A stretch of 64,000 nucleotides of DNA from Euzebya rosea (lineage in GTDB: Bacteria > Actinomycetota > Nitriliruptoria > Euzebyales > Euzebyaceae). The stretch spans positions 248,001 to 312,000 of the forward strand of contig NZ_PGDQ01000001.1 in NCBI RefSeq assembly GCF_003073135.1, in the 5' to 3' direction. This document shows positions 25,645-32,686 of this stretch, one piece after another. The position numbers were made by a program, and so were the translations under genes. The notes under the pieces are model-generated. The model was not told where the DNA came from, ran no database searches, and saw nothing but the letters and a program-made list of their open reading frames with translations. Each line of letters opens with the position of its first letter. Position 1 is the stretch's first letter.

Positions 25645-25688
25645 ACGCCTGGCGATCAGGCGTCGGGTACGCCTGACGGGTCAGGCGT
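25645..25688 (-). terminator. Tandem hairpins after flagellin 2
   Basis: Two adjacent perfect stems, ACGCCTG-N5-CAGGCGT (25645-25663) and ACGCCTGA-CGGG-TCAGGCGT (25669-25688), share the ACGCCTG sequence. They lie just past the flagellin 2 stop, so transcription termination is the likely role. The two halves could also pair alternatively. Confidence 0.6.
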
Positions 25689-25697
25689 CGAGTACGC

Positions 25698-26555
25698 CTA
25701 GCCGAGCAGGCTGAGGACGCCCTGGGGGACGCTGTTGGCCTGGCTGAGCATGGCGGTTCCTGCCTGGGACAGGATCTGGTTGCGGGTGAAGTTGGTCATC
25801 TCCGCGGCCATGTCGACGTCGCGGATGCGGGATTCGGACGCCGACAGGTTCTCGGTGGCGACCTGCAGGTTGTTGATGGTGTGCTCGAGGCGGTTCTGGG
25901 TGGCACCCAGGGTTCCGCGGAAGCTCGAGACCTGGCTGATGGCGGCGTCGATGACCGCGATCGCGGCGCTGGCGGCACCAGCGCTGGAGTCGAAGTCGTT
26001 GGCCTGGCCCGAGACCAGCGCGGAGATGAACGACGCACCGGTGCCGAGCACCGCGGCGTTCATGTCCGAGAGCGTCACCGAGATGGTCTCGCCGCCGTTG
26101 GCGCCGACCTGGAAGCTGAGCGTCGAGGTGCCGTTCAGCAGGTTGGTGCCGTTGAACTTGGTGTCGTTGGCGATGTCGTCGATGGCGCCGATCAGCTCGT
26201 CGAGCTCGGCCTGGGCAGCGGCCACGGACGCGCCCGTCTCGCCACCGTTGGCGCCGGTGTTGGAGGCCTGGACGGCCAGGTCGCGAGCGCGCTGCAGCAT
26301 GGAGTGGACCTCGGTGAGGGCCCCTTCTGCGGTCTGCATCACGCTGATGCCGTCCTGGGCGTTGCGGGTGGCGACCTTGAGGCCGCCGACCTGCGAGCGC
26401 AGGTTCTCGCTGATGACGAGGCCGGCGGCGTCGTCGCCGGCGCGGTTGATGCGGAAGCCCGACGAGAGCTTCTCGAGGGACTTGCCCAGCGAGTTCTGCG
26501 TGCCGGACAGGTTGCGATGGGCGTTCATCGCCATCGTGTTCTGGTTGATGCGCAT
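25698..26555 (-). CDS. Flagellin 2
   Basis: A 285-residue flagellin with the same N- and C-terminal D0/D1 sequence as flagellin 1 (MRINQNTMAMNAHRNLSGTQ; C-terminal SVPQGVLSLLG). It differs mainly at about 175-205, where it has F-I-S-A-L-V-S-G-Q-A-N-D-F-D-S-S-A-G. The last 170 bp match flagellin 1 almost base for base, which suggests recent duplication or gene conversion. The ribosome site is TCAAGGAGGAG. The leader holds a GGA-loop hairpin and a weak promoter candidate. Confidence 0.97.
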   Translation of the reverse strand: MRINQNTMAMNAHRNLSGTQNSLGKSLEKLSSGFRINRAGDDAAGLVISENLRSQVGGLKVATRNAQDGISVMQTAEGALTEVHSMLQRARDLAVQASNTGANGGETGASVAAAQAELDELIGAIDDIANDTKFNGTNLLNGTSTLSFQVGANGGETISVTLSDMNAAVLGTGASFISALVSGQANDFDSSAGAASAAIAVIDAAISQVSSFRGTLGATQNRLEHTINNLQVATENLSASESRIRDVDMAAEMTNFTRNQILSQAGTAMLSQANSVPQGVLSLLG

Positions 26556-26597
26556 GTGGTGCTCCTCCTTGAGCGGGGTGAATGCGTGGTGATCCGA

Positions 26598-26613
26598 GGA
26601 CAGTCCGTTGTCC
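26598..26613 (-). promoter_or_regulatory. Flagellin 2 leader hairpin with ACGGA loop
   Basis: The transcript reads GGACAACGGACTGTCC: arms GGACA and TGTCC around ACGGAC. It is in the same class as the other flagellin leaders. Confidence 0.6.
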
Positions 26614-26621
26614 GTTGGGGG

Positions 26622-26648
26622 TCACCGGATCGAGGCCCGTGGCCTCGA
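26622..26648 (-). promoter_or_regulatory. Weak sigma-28-like promoter candidate for flagellin 2
   Basis: The minus strand reads TCGA, 15 bp, TCCGGTGA. The spacing and the 8-bp distance to the hairpin agree with the stronger flagellin promoters, but both boxes are poor. Confidence 0.3.
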
Positions 26649-26671
26649 GGTCGTCGACGGCGTCGACGGGT

Positions 26672-26704
26672 CCCGGGCCGTCCGGTCAGGCCGGACGACC
26701 CGGG
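26672..26704 (-). terminator. Hairpin terminator after flagellin 3
   Basis: CCCGGG and CCGTCCGG pair with CCGGACGA and CCCGGG around a TCAGG loop, 7 bp past the flagellin 3 stop. The stem is strong and GC-rich, with no U-tract. Confidence 0.6.
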
Positions 26705-26710
26705 CCGTGA

Positions 26711-27532
26711 TCAGCCCAGCAGGCTCAGGACGCCCTGGGGGACGCTGTTGGCCTGGCTGAGCATGGCGGTTCCTGCCTGGGACAGGATCTGGTTGCGGGT
26801 GAAGTTGGTCATCTCCGCGGCCATGTCGACGTCGCGGATGCGCGACTCCGACGCGGACAGGTTCTCCGCCGAGACCTGCAGGTTGTTGATGGTGTGCTCG
26901 AGGCGGTTCTGGGTGGCACCCAGGGTCCCGCGGTAGGTCGACACCTCAGCGATGGCGGAGTCGATTCCCGCGATCGCGCCGGAGGCATCGGCGGTCAGGT
27001 CGAGGGCCTGGATGGTCAGGCCGCTCGTGATGGTCATGTCAGCGGTCGCCAGGGTGAGGGTCTCGCCGCCGTTGGCCCCGACCTGGAAGGTCAGGTTCGC
27101 CGACGCGCCGCTCATCAGGCTGGTGCCGTTGAACTCGGTGGTGGATGCGACCTGCTGGATGGCGTCGCGCAGCTCGGTGAACTCGGCCTGGGCAGCGGCG
27201 ACGGACGCGCCGCCGAGGCCACCGTTGGCGCCGGTGTTGGACGCCTGGACGGCCAGGTCACGCATGCGCTGCAGCATCGAGTGGACCTCGGTGAGGGCAC
27301 CTTCCGCGGTCTGGACGACGGAGACGCCGTCCTGGGCGTTGCGCACGGCGGTCTTGATGCCGCTGACCTGCGAGCGCAGGGTCTCGGAGATGACGAGGCC
27401 GGCGGCGTCGTCACCCGCTCGGTTGATGCGGAAGCCCGAGGAGAGCTTCTCGAGGGACTTGCCCAGCGAGTTCTGTGTGCCGGACAGGTTGCGATGGGCG
27501 TTCATCGCCATCGTGTTCTGGTTGATACGCAT
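26711..27532 (-). CDS. Flagellin 3
   Basis: A 273-residue flagellin, the shortest full-length copy. Its ends are conserved (MRINQNTMAMNAHRNLSGTQ; SVPQGVLSLLG). The middle differs from copies 1 and 2: it has F-T-E-L-R-D-A-I-Q-Q-V-A-S-T-T-E-F-N near 125-142 and lacks about 12 residues around 180. The C-terminal 50 codons match flagellins 1 and 2 almost exactly. The ribosome site is TTCAAGGAGGAAG. No convincing promoter lies between it and the mini-flagellin gene 101 bp upstream, so the two may share a transcript. Confidence 0.96.
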   Translation of the reverse strand: MRINQNTMAMNAHRNLSGTQNSLGKSLEKLSSGFRINRAGDDAAGLVISETLRSQVSGIKTAVRNAQDGVSVVQTAEGALTEVHSMLQRMRDLAVQASNTGANGGLGGASVAAAQAEFTELRDAIQQVASTTEFNGTSLMSGASANLTFQVGANGGETLTLATADMTITSGLTIQALDLTADASGAIAGIDSAIAEVSTYRGTLGATQNRLEHTINNLQVSAENLSASESRIRDVDMAAEMTNFTRNQILSQAGTAMLSQANSVPQGVLSLLG

Positions 27533-27599
27533 ACCCGTTGCTTCCTCCTTGAAGTGGGTCTACTGACGTCCCACACCCGGGTCGGGGGTGGGTGACGGT

Positions 27600-27615
27600 G
27601 ACCAATCCGTTGGTC
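27600..27615 (-). promoter_or_regulatory. Flagellin 3 leader hairpin with ACGGA loop
   Basis: The transcript reads GACCAACGGATTGGTC: 6-bp perfect arms GACCAA and TTGGTC around CGGA. It lies about 50 nt before the ribosome site. Confidence 0.65.
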
Positions 27616-27633
27616 GCCGCCCCTTCTCAACGC

Positions 27634-27858
27634 CTACTCCAGCAACAAGAGGACTCGTTGCGGCATGGCGTTGGCCCGAGACAGCACCACGGTGCCGACT
27701 CGGGACAGGATCTTGGTGCGCGACACGGTGGACAGCTCCGCGGCCAGGTCGACGTCGCTGATGCGTGATGTCGAGGCCGTCAGGTTCGCTGACGCCACCT
27801 GCAGGTTGGCGAGATGCCGATGGGCACGATGTGCCATCGCGTTCGCATGGGTGCGCAT
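27634..27858 (-). CDS. Mini-flagellin (internally deleted, 74 residues)
   Basis: An open reading frame starting at the ATG at 27858 after a GGAGGAAAC site. The first 18 residues (MRTHANAMAHRAHRHLAN) align with the start of flagellin D0. The remaining 56, from L-Q-V-A-S-A-N-L-T-A-S to A-M-P-Q-R-V-L-L-L-L-E, align without gaps to the C-terminal D0/D1 of the neighbours. About 200 central residues are missing. There are no stops, and substitutions have accumulated throughout (Asn to Thr/His, Gln to Arg). It keeps its own sigma-28-like promoter and leader hairpin. It may be a decaying remnant or a retained small protein that binds FliS or flagellin ends; these are not separable from sequence alone. 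Confidence 0.75.
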   Translation of the reverse strand: MRTHANAMAHRAHRHLANLQVASANLTASTSRISDVDLAAELSTVSRTKILSRVGTVVLSRANAMPQRVLLLLE

Positions 27859-27906
27859 GGGCCCGTTTCCTCCGTGAAACTGGGTGCGAGGTCGTTCTGT
27901 CGAGGG

Positions 27907-27922
27907 GATCAATCCGTTGATC
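27907..27922 (-). promoter_or_regulatory. Mini-flagellin leader hairpin with ACGGA loop
   Basis: The transcript reads GATCAACGGATTGATC, perfect 6-bp arms around CGGA. Outer CGAG/CTCG bases extend the stem. The ribosome site of this gene (CACGGAGGAA) also contains ACGGA. Confidence 0.65.
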
Positions 27923-27933
27923 GCTCGACACAC

Positions 27934-27960
27934 TCATCGGTACGTCCCGCCACGACCTGA
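27934..27960 (-). promoter_or_regulatory. Sigma-28-like promoter for the mini-flagellin
   Basis: The minus strand reads TCAG, 15 bp, ACCGATGA. The predicted start near 27927 lies a few bases before the hairpin, so the hairpin would form the 5' end of the transcript. Confidence 0.55.
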
Positions 27961-27992
27961 GGCAAACACGTCACGAGGCAAAACGGTCGACG

Positions 27993-28018
27993 CCCCGTCC
28001 GAGCGGGCTCGAACGGGG
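27993..28018 (-). terminator. Intrinsic terminator after flagellin 5
   Basis: CCCCGTCCGAG pairs with CTCGAACGGGG (one mismatch) around CGGG. In the minus-strand transcript a TTTT run follows about 10 nt later (27980-27983). Confidence 0.65.
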
Positions 28019-28057
28019 TATCGGTTCGCCGCCGCGGGGGAGCGGACGGCGATCGTG

Positions 28058-28894
28058 CTACTGCTGCAGGAGGCTGAGGACGCCCTGGGGGACCTGGTTG
28101 GCCTGGGCGAGCATGGCCGTGCCGGCCTGGGACAGGATCTGGTTCCGGGTGAACGTCGACATCTCCGCGGCCATGTCGGCATCGCGGATGCGCGACTCCG
28201 ACGCGGACAGGTTCTCCGCGGCGACCTGGAGGTTGTTGATCTGGTGCTCGAGGCGGTTCTGGGTGGCCCCGAGCGTGCCGCGGTAGGTCGACACCGTGCC
28301 GATGGCCGCGTCGATCGTGGAGATCGCGGCGGCGGCAGCACCGGATCCGGACGTGAAGTCGATGCCGTTGATGCCGAGGCCGGTCGTGATGGTCATGTCG
28401 GCGGTCGCGACGTCGATGGTCTCGCCGGAGTTGGCGCCCACCTGGAACGTCAGTGTGGCTGACCCGCTCAGCAGGGAGGTGCCGTTGAACTTGGTGCTCT
28501 GGGCGATCTGGTCGACCGCGTCCACGAGCTGGGTGACCTCGGCCTGGGCGGCAGCCACGGACGCGCCACCGAAGCCGCCGTTGGCACCTTCGTTGGAGGC
28601 CTGGACGGCGAGGTCACGGATGCGCTGCAGCATCGCGTGGACCTCCGTCAGCGCACCCTCGGCGGTCTGCACCACGGAGATGCCGTCCTGGGCGTTGCGC
28701 ACGGCGGTCTGGACGCCACCGATCTGCGAGCGCAGGTTCTCGGAGATGACCAGGCCGGCGGCGTCGTCGGCCGCACGGTTGATGCGGAAGCCCGACGAGA
28801 GCTTCTCCAGGCTCTTGCTCAGCGCGCCCTGGGTCTGCGACAGATTCCGGTGGGAATTCGTCGCCATGATGTTCTGATTGATCCTCAGGCCCAT
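28058..28894 (-). CDS. Flagellin 5 (divergent copy)
   Basis: A 278-residue flagellin with the usual D0/D1 ends, but more divergent than the others: it starts MGLRINQNIMATNSHRNLSQ, has Q-G-A-L-S-K-S-L-E-K-L, and ends V-P-Q-G-V-L-S-L-L-Q-Q. The middle carries T-I-T-T-G-L-G-I-N-G-I-D-F. Codon-level identity with the neighbours is lower, so it seems to escape the gene conversion that homogenises copies 1-3 and 6. The ATG at 28894 has only a weak ribosome site. Its only promoter candidate lies about 390 bp upstream. Confidence 0.95.
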   Translation of the reverse strand: MGLRINQNIMATNSHRNLSQTQGALSKSLEKLSSGFRINRAADDAAGLVISENLRSQIGGVQTAVRNAQDGISVVQTAEGALTEVHAMLQRIRDLAVQASNEGANGGFGGASVAAAQAEVTQLVDAVDQIAQSTKFNGTSLLSGSATLTFQVGANSGETIDVATADMTITTGLGINGIDFTSGSGAAAAAISTIDAAIGTVSTYRGTLGATQNRLEHQINNLQVAAENLSASESRIRDADMAAEMSTFTRNQILSQAGTAMLAQANQVPQGVLSLLQQ

Positions 28895-29261
28895 TTGGGT
28901 TGACCACCAGTCGATGACGTTGACGTAGCAGCGGCCGGGTCCTTCCGTGCCGCTGTCAGGTGCTCATCGGCTGGGGGTCGAGGCAGTTGAGGCAACGCAC
29001 GAGGTTTTCGGGCAGGCGGACCGACCGGGGTTTGCCGGCTCGTCCATGAGATGTGTTGGTGCACGTCGCTGGAGGATCCGCGAGGCGTCGCGGTCGTCGT
29101 GGCGATGCACGGCCTGTGACACGTCCTCGGTCGGCCACCGTCCCTGGTGGCACGCGTGCGACGACGCGGGTGCCCGGGTCCGTACCCGGACGGGGTTGCC
29201 AGACTTCCTCCTTGAAGCTGATGGCGATCTCGTGGCTGCCGCGCCCTGGGGCCGGCGGCCG
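28895..29261 (-). other. Long leader region upstream of flagellin 5
   Basis: About 370 bp without a convincing gene. Just after the GGA-loop hairpin there is a flagellin-like ribosome site, TTCAAGGAGGAAG (29204-29216, minus strand), but no ATG or GTG follows at usable distance. A 27-codon frame (29047 to 28964) exists but looks fortuitous. If transcription starts near 29282, flagellin 5 has a leader of about 390 nt. The region may instead mark a lost flagellin gene whose coding part is gone. Confidence 0.45.
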
Positions 29262-29281
29262 GTGACCAGTCCGTCGGTCAC
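29262..29281 (-). promoter_or_regulatory. Flagellin 5 unit leader hairpin with ACGGA loop
   Basis: On the transcript GTGACC and GGTCAC (6-bp perfect arms) close a GACGGACT loop. It begins at the predicted transcription start. Confidence 0.6.
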
Positions 29282-29288
29282 ACCGTTG

Positions 29289-29315
29289 GTATCGGCCAGC
29301 CGAAGCCGGACCTGA
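29289..29315 (-). promoter_or_regulatory. Sigma-28-like promoter for the flagellin 5 unit
   Basis: The minus strand reads TCAG, 15 bp, GCCGATAC, the closest -10 match among the flagellin promoters. The predicted start is near 29282. Confidence 0.65.
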
Positions 29316-29376
29316 GCGGTTTCGGGCCGGGCAGCTGACCGTCGGTGGTCGGGGCGACAACGCCGAAAATCCACGA

Positions 29377-29423
29377 GGGCGGGAGACCCGTGCGCCCAGA
29401 ACCTGCGCACGTGCCTCCCGCCC
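29377..29423 (-). terminator. Strong intrinsic terminator after flagellin 6
   Basis: GGGCGGGAG pairs with CTCCCGCCC, and inner CGTGCGC with GCGCACG. A GATTTTC tract follows in the minus-strand transcript (about 29365-29370). It lies about 75 nt past the flagellin 6 stop. Confidence 0.7.
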
Positions 29424-29451
29424 AAGCGGGGAGAACTGTCGGTGTATGCGG

Positions 29452-29475
29452 TCAGGCGCGGTGGTCGGCGCCTGA
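29452..29475 (-). terminator. Additional hairpin after flagellin 6
   Basis: TCAGGCGC-N8-GCGCCTGA, a perfect 8-bp stem, 23 nt past the flagellin 6 stop and before the larger terminator at 29377-29423. Confidence 0.45.
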
Positions 29476-29497
29476 CGTTGGGTGGTGGTGGATGCCG

Positions 29498-30343
29498 CTA
29501 GCCCTGCAGCAGGCTGAGGACGCCCTGGGGGACGCTGTTGGCCTGGCTGAGCATGGCGGTTCCTGCCTGGGACAGGATCTGGTTGCGGGTGAAGCTGGTC
29601 ATCTCCTGCGCCATGTCGGCGTCGCGGATGCGGGATTCGGACGCGGACAGGTTCTCGGTGGCGACCTGGAGGTTGTTGATGGTGTGCTCGAGGCGGTTCT
29701 GGGTGGCGCCCAGGGTTCCGCGGAAGGCAGACACCGTGCTGATGGCGGCGTCGATGGTGGCGATGGCCGCGCTTGCGGCACCCGCGCTGGAGTCGAAGTC
29801 GCCGGCCTGGCCCGAGACGAGGGTGTCGATGCCCAGCGCCGCGGTCTGCATGTCGGCCAGGGTGACGGCGACGGTTTCGCTGCCGTTGGCGCCGACCTGG
29901 AAGGTGAGGGTGTTGGTGCTGTTCAGCAGGCTGGTGCCGTTGAACTTGGTGGTGTCGGCGATCTGCTCGATGGCGCCGACCAGCTCGTCGAGCTCGGCCT
30001 GGGCAGCGGCGACGGACGATCCGGTGTGGCCGCCGTTGGCGCCGGTGTTGGAGGCCTGGACGGCCAGGTCGCGAGCGCGCTGCAGCATGGAGTGGACCTC
30101 GGTGAGGGCCCCTTCCGCGGTCTGCATCACGCTGATGCCGTCCTGGGCGTTGCGGGTGGCGACCTTGAGGCCGCCGACCTGCGAGCGCAGGTTCTCGCTG
30201 ATGACGAGGCCGGCGGCGTCGTCGCCGGCGCGGTTGATGCGGAAGCCCGACGAGAGCTTCTCGAGGGACTTGCCCAGCGAGTTCTGCGTGCTGGACAGGT
30301 TGCGATGAGCGTTCATGCTCATGACGTTCTGGTTGATTCGCAT
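29498..30343 (-). CDS. Flagellin 6
   Basis: A 281-residue flagellin starting MRINQNVMSMNAHRNLSSTQ and ending S-V-P-Q-G-V-L-S-L-L-Q-G. The N-terminal 100 residues follow copies 1 and 2 closely. The C-terminal helix differs at D-A-D-M-A-Q-E-M-T-S-F (versus D-V-D-M-A-A-E-M-T-N-F), a feature shared with flagellin 7. It has its own promoter, hairpin leader and CAAGGAGGAG ribosome site, so it can be controlled independently. Confidence 0.97.
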   Translation of the reverse strand: MRINQNVMSMNAHRNLSSTQNSLGKSLEKLSSGFRINRAGDDAAGLVISENLRSQVGGLKVATRNAQDGISVMQTAEGALTEVHSMLQRARDLAVQASNTGANGGHTGSSVAAAQAELDELVGAIEQIADTTKFNGTSLLNSTNTLTFQVGANGSETVAVTLADMQTAALGIDTLVSGQAGDFDSSAGAASAAIATIDAAISTVSAFRGTLGATQNRLEHTINNLQVATENLSASESRIRDADMAQEMTSFTRNQILSQAGTAMLSQANSVPQGVLSLLQG

Positions 30344-30386
30344 TTCCTACTCCTCCTTGAGCTGGATGCAGCGCGTGGTGCGGGCC

Positions 30387-30402
30387 GGCGCGTCCGTGCG
30401 CC
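30387..30402 (-). promoter_or_regulatory. Flagellin 6 leader hairpin with ACGGA loop
   Basis: The transcript reads GGCGCACGGACGCGCC: perfect 5-bp arms GGCGC/GCGCC around an ACGGAC hexaloop. The stem sequence differs completely from the other copies while the loop is kept. Confidence 0.65.
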
Positions 30403-30412
30403 GACCGTCTGG

Positions 30413-30439
30413 CTATTGGCGTTGTGCGGCGGTCCCCTA
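30413..30439 (-). promoter_or_regulatory. Sigma-28-like promoter for flagellin 6
   Basis: The minus strand reads TAGG, 15 bp, GCCAATAG. The -35 box includes the TAG stop codon of flagellin 7. The predicted start is near 30405, about 3 nt before the hairpin. Confidence 0.55.
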
Positions 30440-31291
30440 GCCCTGCAGCAGGCTCAGGACACCCTGGGGGATGCTGTTGGCCTGGCTGAGCATGGCCGTG
30501 CCGGCCTGGGAGAGGATCTGGTTGCGGGTGAACTCCGTCATCTCCTGCGCCATGTCGGCGTCGCGGATGCGGGATTCGGACGCGGACAGGTTCTCGGTGG
30601 CGACCTGCAGGTTGTTGATGGTGTGCTCGAGGCGGTTCTGGGTGGCACCCAGGGTCCCGCGGAAGCTCGACACCTGGGCGATGGCGGCGTCGACGACGGC
30701 GATCGCGTCACTCGCAGCGGTGGCGCTGGAGGAGAACGAGGCGGCGGCGGACAGGTCCGACAGCTTGGTGGCGGTGACGCCCAGCTCGGCGGCGTTCATG
30801 TCCGACAGGCCGACGGTGATGGTCTCGCTGCCGTTGGCGCCGACCTGGAAGGTGAGGGTGGACGCACCGTTCAGCAGGTTCTGCCCGTTGAAGGCGGTGT
30901 TGTCCACGACCTGGTCGATGGCGGCGACCAGCTGGTTGACCTCGGCCTGGGCTGCGGCGACCGATGCGCCGGTCTCGCCGCCGTTCGCGCCGGTGTTGGA
31001 GGCCTGGACGGCCAGGTCACGGATGCGCTGCAGCATCGAGTGGACCTCGGTGAGGGCGCCTTCTGCGGTCTGCACGACCGAGACGCCGTCCTGGGCGTTG
31101 CGGACGGCGACCTTCATGCCGCCCACCTGCGAGCGCAGGTTCTCGCTGATGACGAGGCCGGCGGCGTCGTCACCCGCGCGGTTGATGCGGAAGCCCGACG
31201 AGAGCTTCTCCAGCGACTTGCCCAGACGGTTGCTCGTCTGCGACAGGTTGCGGTTGGCGTTCATGCTGGCGATGTTCTGGTTGATACGCAT
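30437..31291 (-). CDS. Flagellin 7
   Basis: The 284-residue product starts at the ATG at 31291 (MRINQNIASMNANRNLSQTS) after a GGAGGAG site; an upstream in-frame start would add 12 non-conserved residues. The D0/D1 ends are conserved, and the end reads S-I-P-Q-G-V-L-S-L-L-Q-G. The N-terminus (NANRNLSQTSNRLGKS) is distinct from copies 1-3. It is the first gene of the cluster in the direction of transcription. The ribosome site reads CACGGAGGAGAA, so it overlaps an ACGGA motif. Confidence 0.97.
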   Translation of the reverse strand: MRINQNIASMNANRNLSQTSNRLGKSLEKLSSGFRINRAGDDAAGLVISENLRSQVGGMKVAVRNAQDGVSVVQTAEGALTEVHSMLQRIRDLAVQASNTGANGGETGASVAAAQAEVNQLVAAIDQVVDNTAFNGQNLLNGASTLTFQVGANGSETITVGLSDMNAAELGVTATKLSDLSAAASFSSSATAASDAIAVVDAAIAQVSSFRGTLGATQNRLEHTINNLQVATENLSASESRIRDADMAQEMTEFTRNQILSQAGTAMLSQANSIPQGVLSLLQG

Positions 31292-31378
31292 GATCCGGTT
31301 CTCCTCCGTGAGTGTGGATCCGTGCACCCGATGGGTGCGGGTGGGTCACCTGCTGGTGCGGGTGATGGGGTAAGCCGA

Positions 31379-31394
31379 GCTCAATCCGTTGAGC
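31379..31394 (-). promoter_or_regulatory. Flagellin 7 leader hairpin with ACGGA loop
   Basis: The transcript reads GCTCAACGGATTGAGC: perfect 6-bp arms around CGGA, 70-80 nt before the ribosome site. I could not identify a sigma-28-like box directly upstream. The 31395-31608 stretch holds nothing else I can name. Confidence 0.65.
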
Positions 31395-31608
31395 ACGTTG
31401 GTGCTTGTGGTGCGCGCCAGCCCGTTGCGTCGGGGTGGTGCGCTGTGCAGTTGTCGTCGGACTCCGCCGACGGTCGGCGCCCGTTCTCCGCGGGTTGTGC
31501 CGACAGGTCCTCGATCGTCCGGCGTCCCTCCGGCTTGAGGAGAACGTCCAGATTTCTTTTTCCGTTCTGCGGCACGCGGTCCTCGATGGGGTGATCGGGA
31601 GAACCACA

Positions 31609-31639
31609 ACGCCCCCACCCAGGGAGGAGGTGGGGGCGT
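31609..31639 (-). terminator. Terminator after fliA
   Basis: Perfect 11-bp stem ACGCCCCCACC / GGTGGGGGCGT with a 9-nt loop, 48 bp past the fliA stop. There is no strong U-tract. Confidence 0.6.
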
Positions 31640-31686
31640 GGCGTGTGGATCGTGCCGGGTTCGGGAGTCCCGGGCTCGGGGCCTGC

Positions 31687-32571
31687 TCAGGCGCTGGCGG
31701 CGAACTGCTGGCGCAGGCGGGCGCTGATGTCGGCGGCGTCGGCGTCGATGCGGGCGCGGGCGGTCGAGCCGGTCGCGACGGCGGCGTAGTAGGCGGCGTG
31801 CTTGCGGGCCAGGCGACCGTTCGGGCGCGGCTCGGCGGGAACCAGGTCGGGGTCCAGCGAGGCGTTGATGCCCTTCTCCATCAGGGCGAGCGCCTCACCG
31901 CGCATCTGGGAGACACGGGACTCCGAGACACCCAGCTCGTCGGCGATCTCCTGCATGGGACGCTCCTCGAAGAAGTAGCCGACCACCACGTGCCGCAGCC
32001 GCTCGGGCAGGGCGACGATGGCGTCCATGAGGAAGGCACGACGCTCGCGAGAGAGGATCTCGTCGGCCGGGGTGGGCGCATCGTCGGGCAGGACGTCGGC
32101 GATGCTGCCCTCGGTGAGGAGCGCCTCGTAGTTGAGGACGGTCCCGCGGTGGACGTCGTCGACGATGCGCTGGACGCGCTCCACCTCGACACCCATCTCC
32201 TCGGCGGTCTCCTCCATCGTGGGGGTGCGACCGTTGCGGACCTGCAGCGTCTCCTTGGCCGACTCCATCTTGCGCGCCATGCTGCGGACCGAACGCGAGG
32301 CCCAGTCGCGGCTGCGCAGCTCGTCGAGCAGGGCGCCACGGATCCGGATCATGGCGTACTTGTCGAACGCGATGCCCTTGGACTCGTCGTAGGACCGGGC
32401 CGCCTGCGCCAACCCGAACATGGCCGCCGAGGCCAGGTCCTCGCGGGACACGTGACGGGGGATACGGCCAGCCAGCTCCGCCACGCCGTAGTGGACCAGC
32501 GGCAGGTGCGCACGGACGATCTCGTCCTCGGTGGTTGCGGCGGGGGAGGTGGTGCGGTGGGCCATGGGCAT
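31687..32571 (-). CDS. fliA: FliA/WhiG-family sigma factor
   Basis: Alternative sigma factor of the sigma-28 class that directs RNA polymerase to flagellar promoters. The 294-residue product has region 2 (DLASAAMFGLAQAARSYDES, F.KYAMIRIRGALLDELRS.DW..R.VR), region 3 (AKETLQVRNGRTPTMEETAEEMG), and region 4 (LPERLRHVVVGYFFEE.PMQEIADELGVSESRVSQM). The C-terminal 50 residues are an Ala/Arg-rich extension. In-frame starts at 32574 (GTG) and 32565 (ATG) are alternatives. No anti-sigma flgM was seen in the window. Its own upstream region lacks the sigma-28-like box. Confidence 0.95.
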   Translation of the reverse strand: MPMAHRTTSPAATTEDEIVRAHLPLVHYGVAELAGRIPRHVSREDLASAAMFGLAQAARSYDESKGIAFDKYAMIRIRGALLDELRSRDWASRSVRSMARKMESAKETLQVRNGRTPTMEETAEEMGVEVERVQRIVDDVHRGTVLNYEALLTEGSIADVLPDDAPTPADEILSRERRAFLMDAIVALPERLRHVVVGYFFEERPMQEIADELGVSESRVSQMRGEALALMEKGINASLDPDLVPAEPRPNGRLARKHAAYYAAVATGSTARARIDADAADISARLRQQFAASA

Positions 32572-32686
32572 CACGATGTGGCCGATCCGGGGGGTGAGCC
32601 ATCCGCCGCGCGGATGAAGTACTGCACCGGGTGAGTGCGCACATACGTAGCGTCACTGACACGAACGGGTCAGCCCATGGCATCCG

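Noticed and set aside
28956-29360. A 134-codon minus-strand frame covering the leader upstream of flagellin 5.
   Set aside because: It crosses the predicted promoter and hairpin, is Arg/Pro-rich, and has no flagellin-like sequence and no ribosome site at its start.
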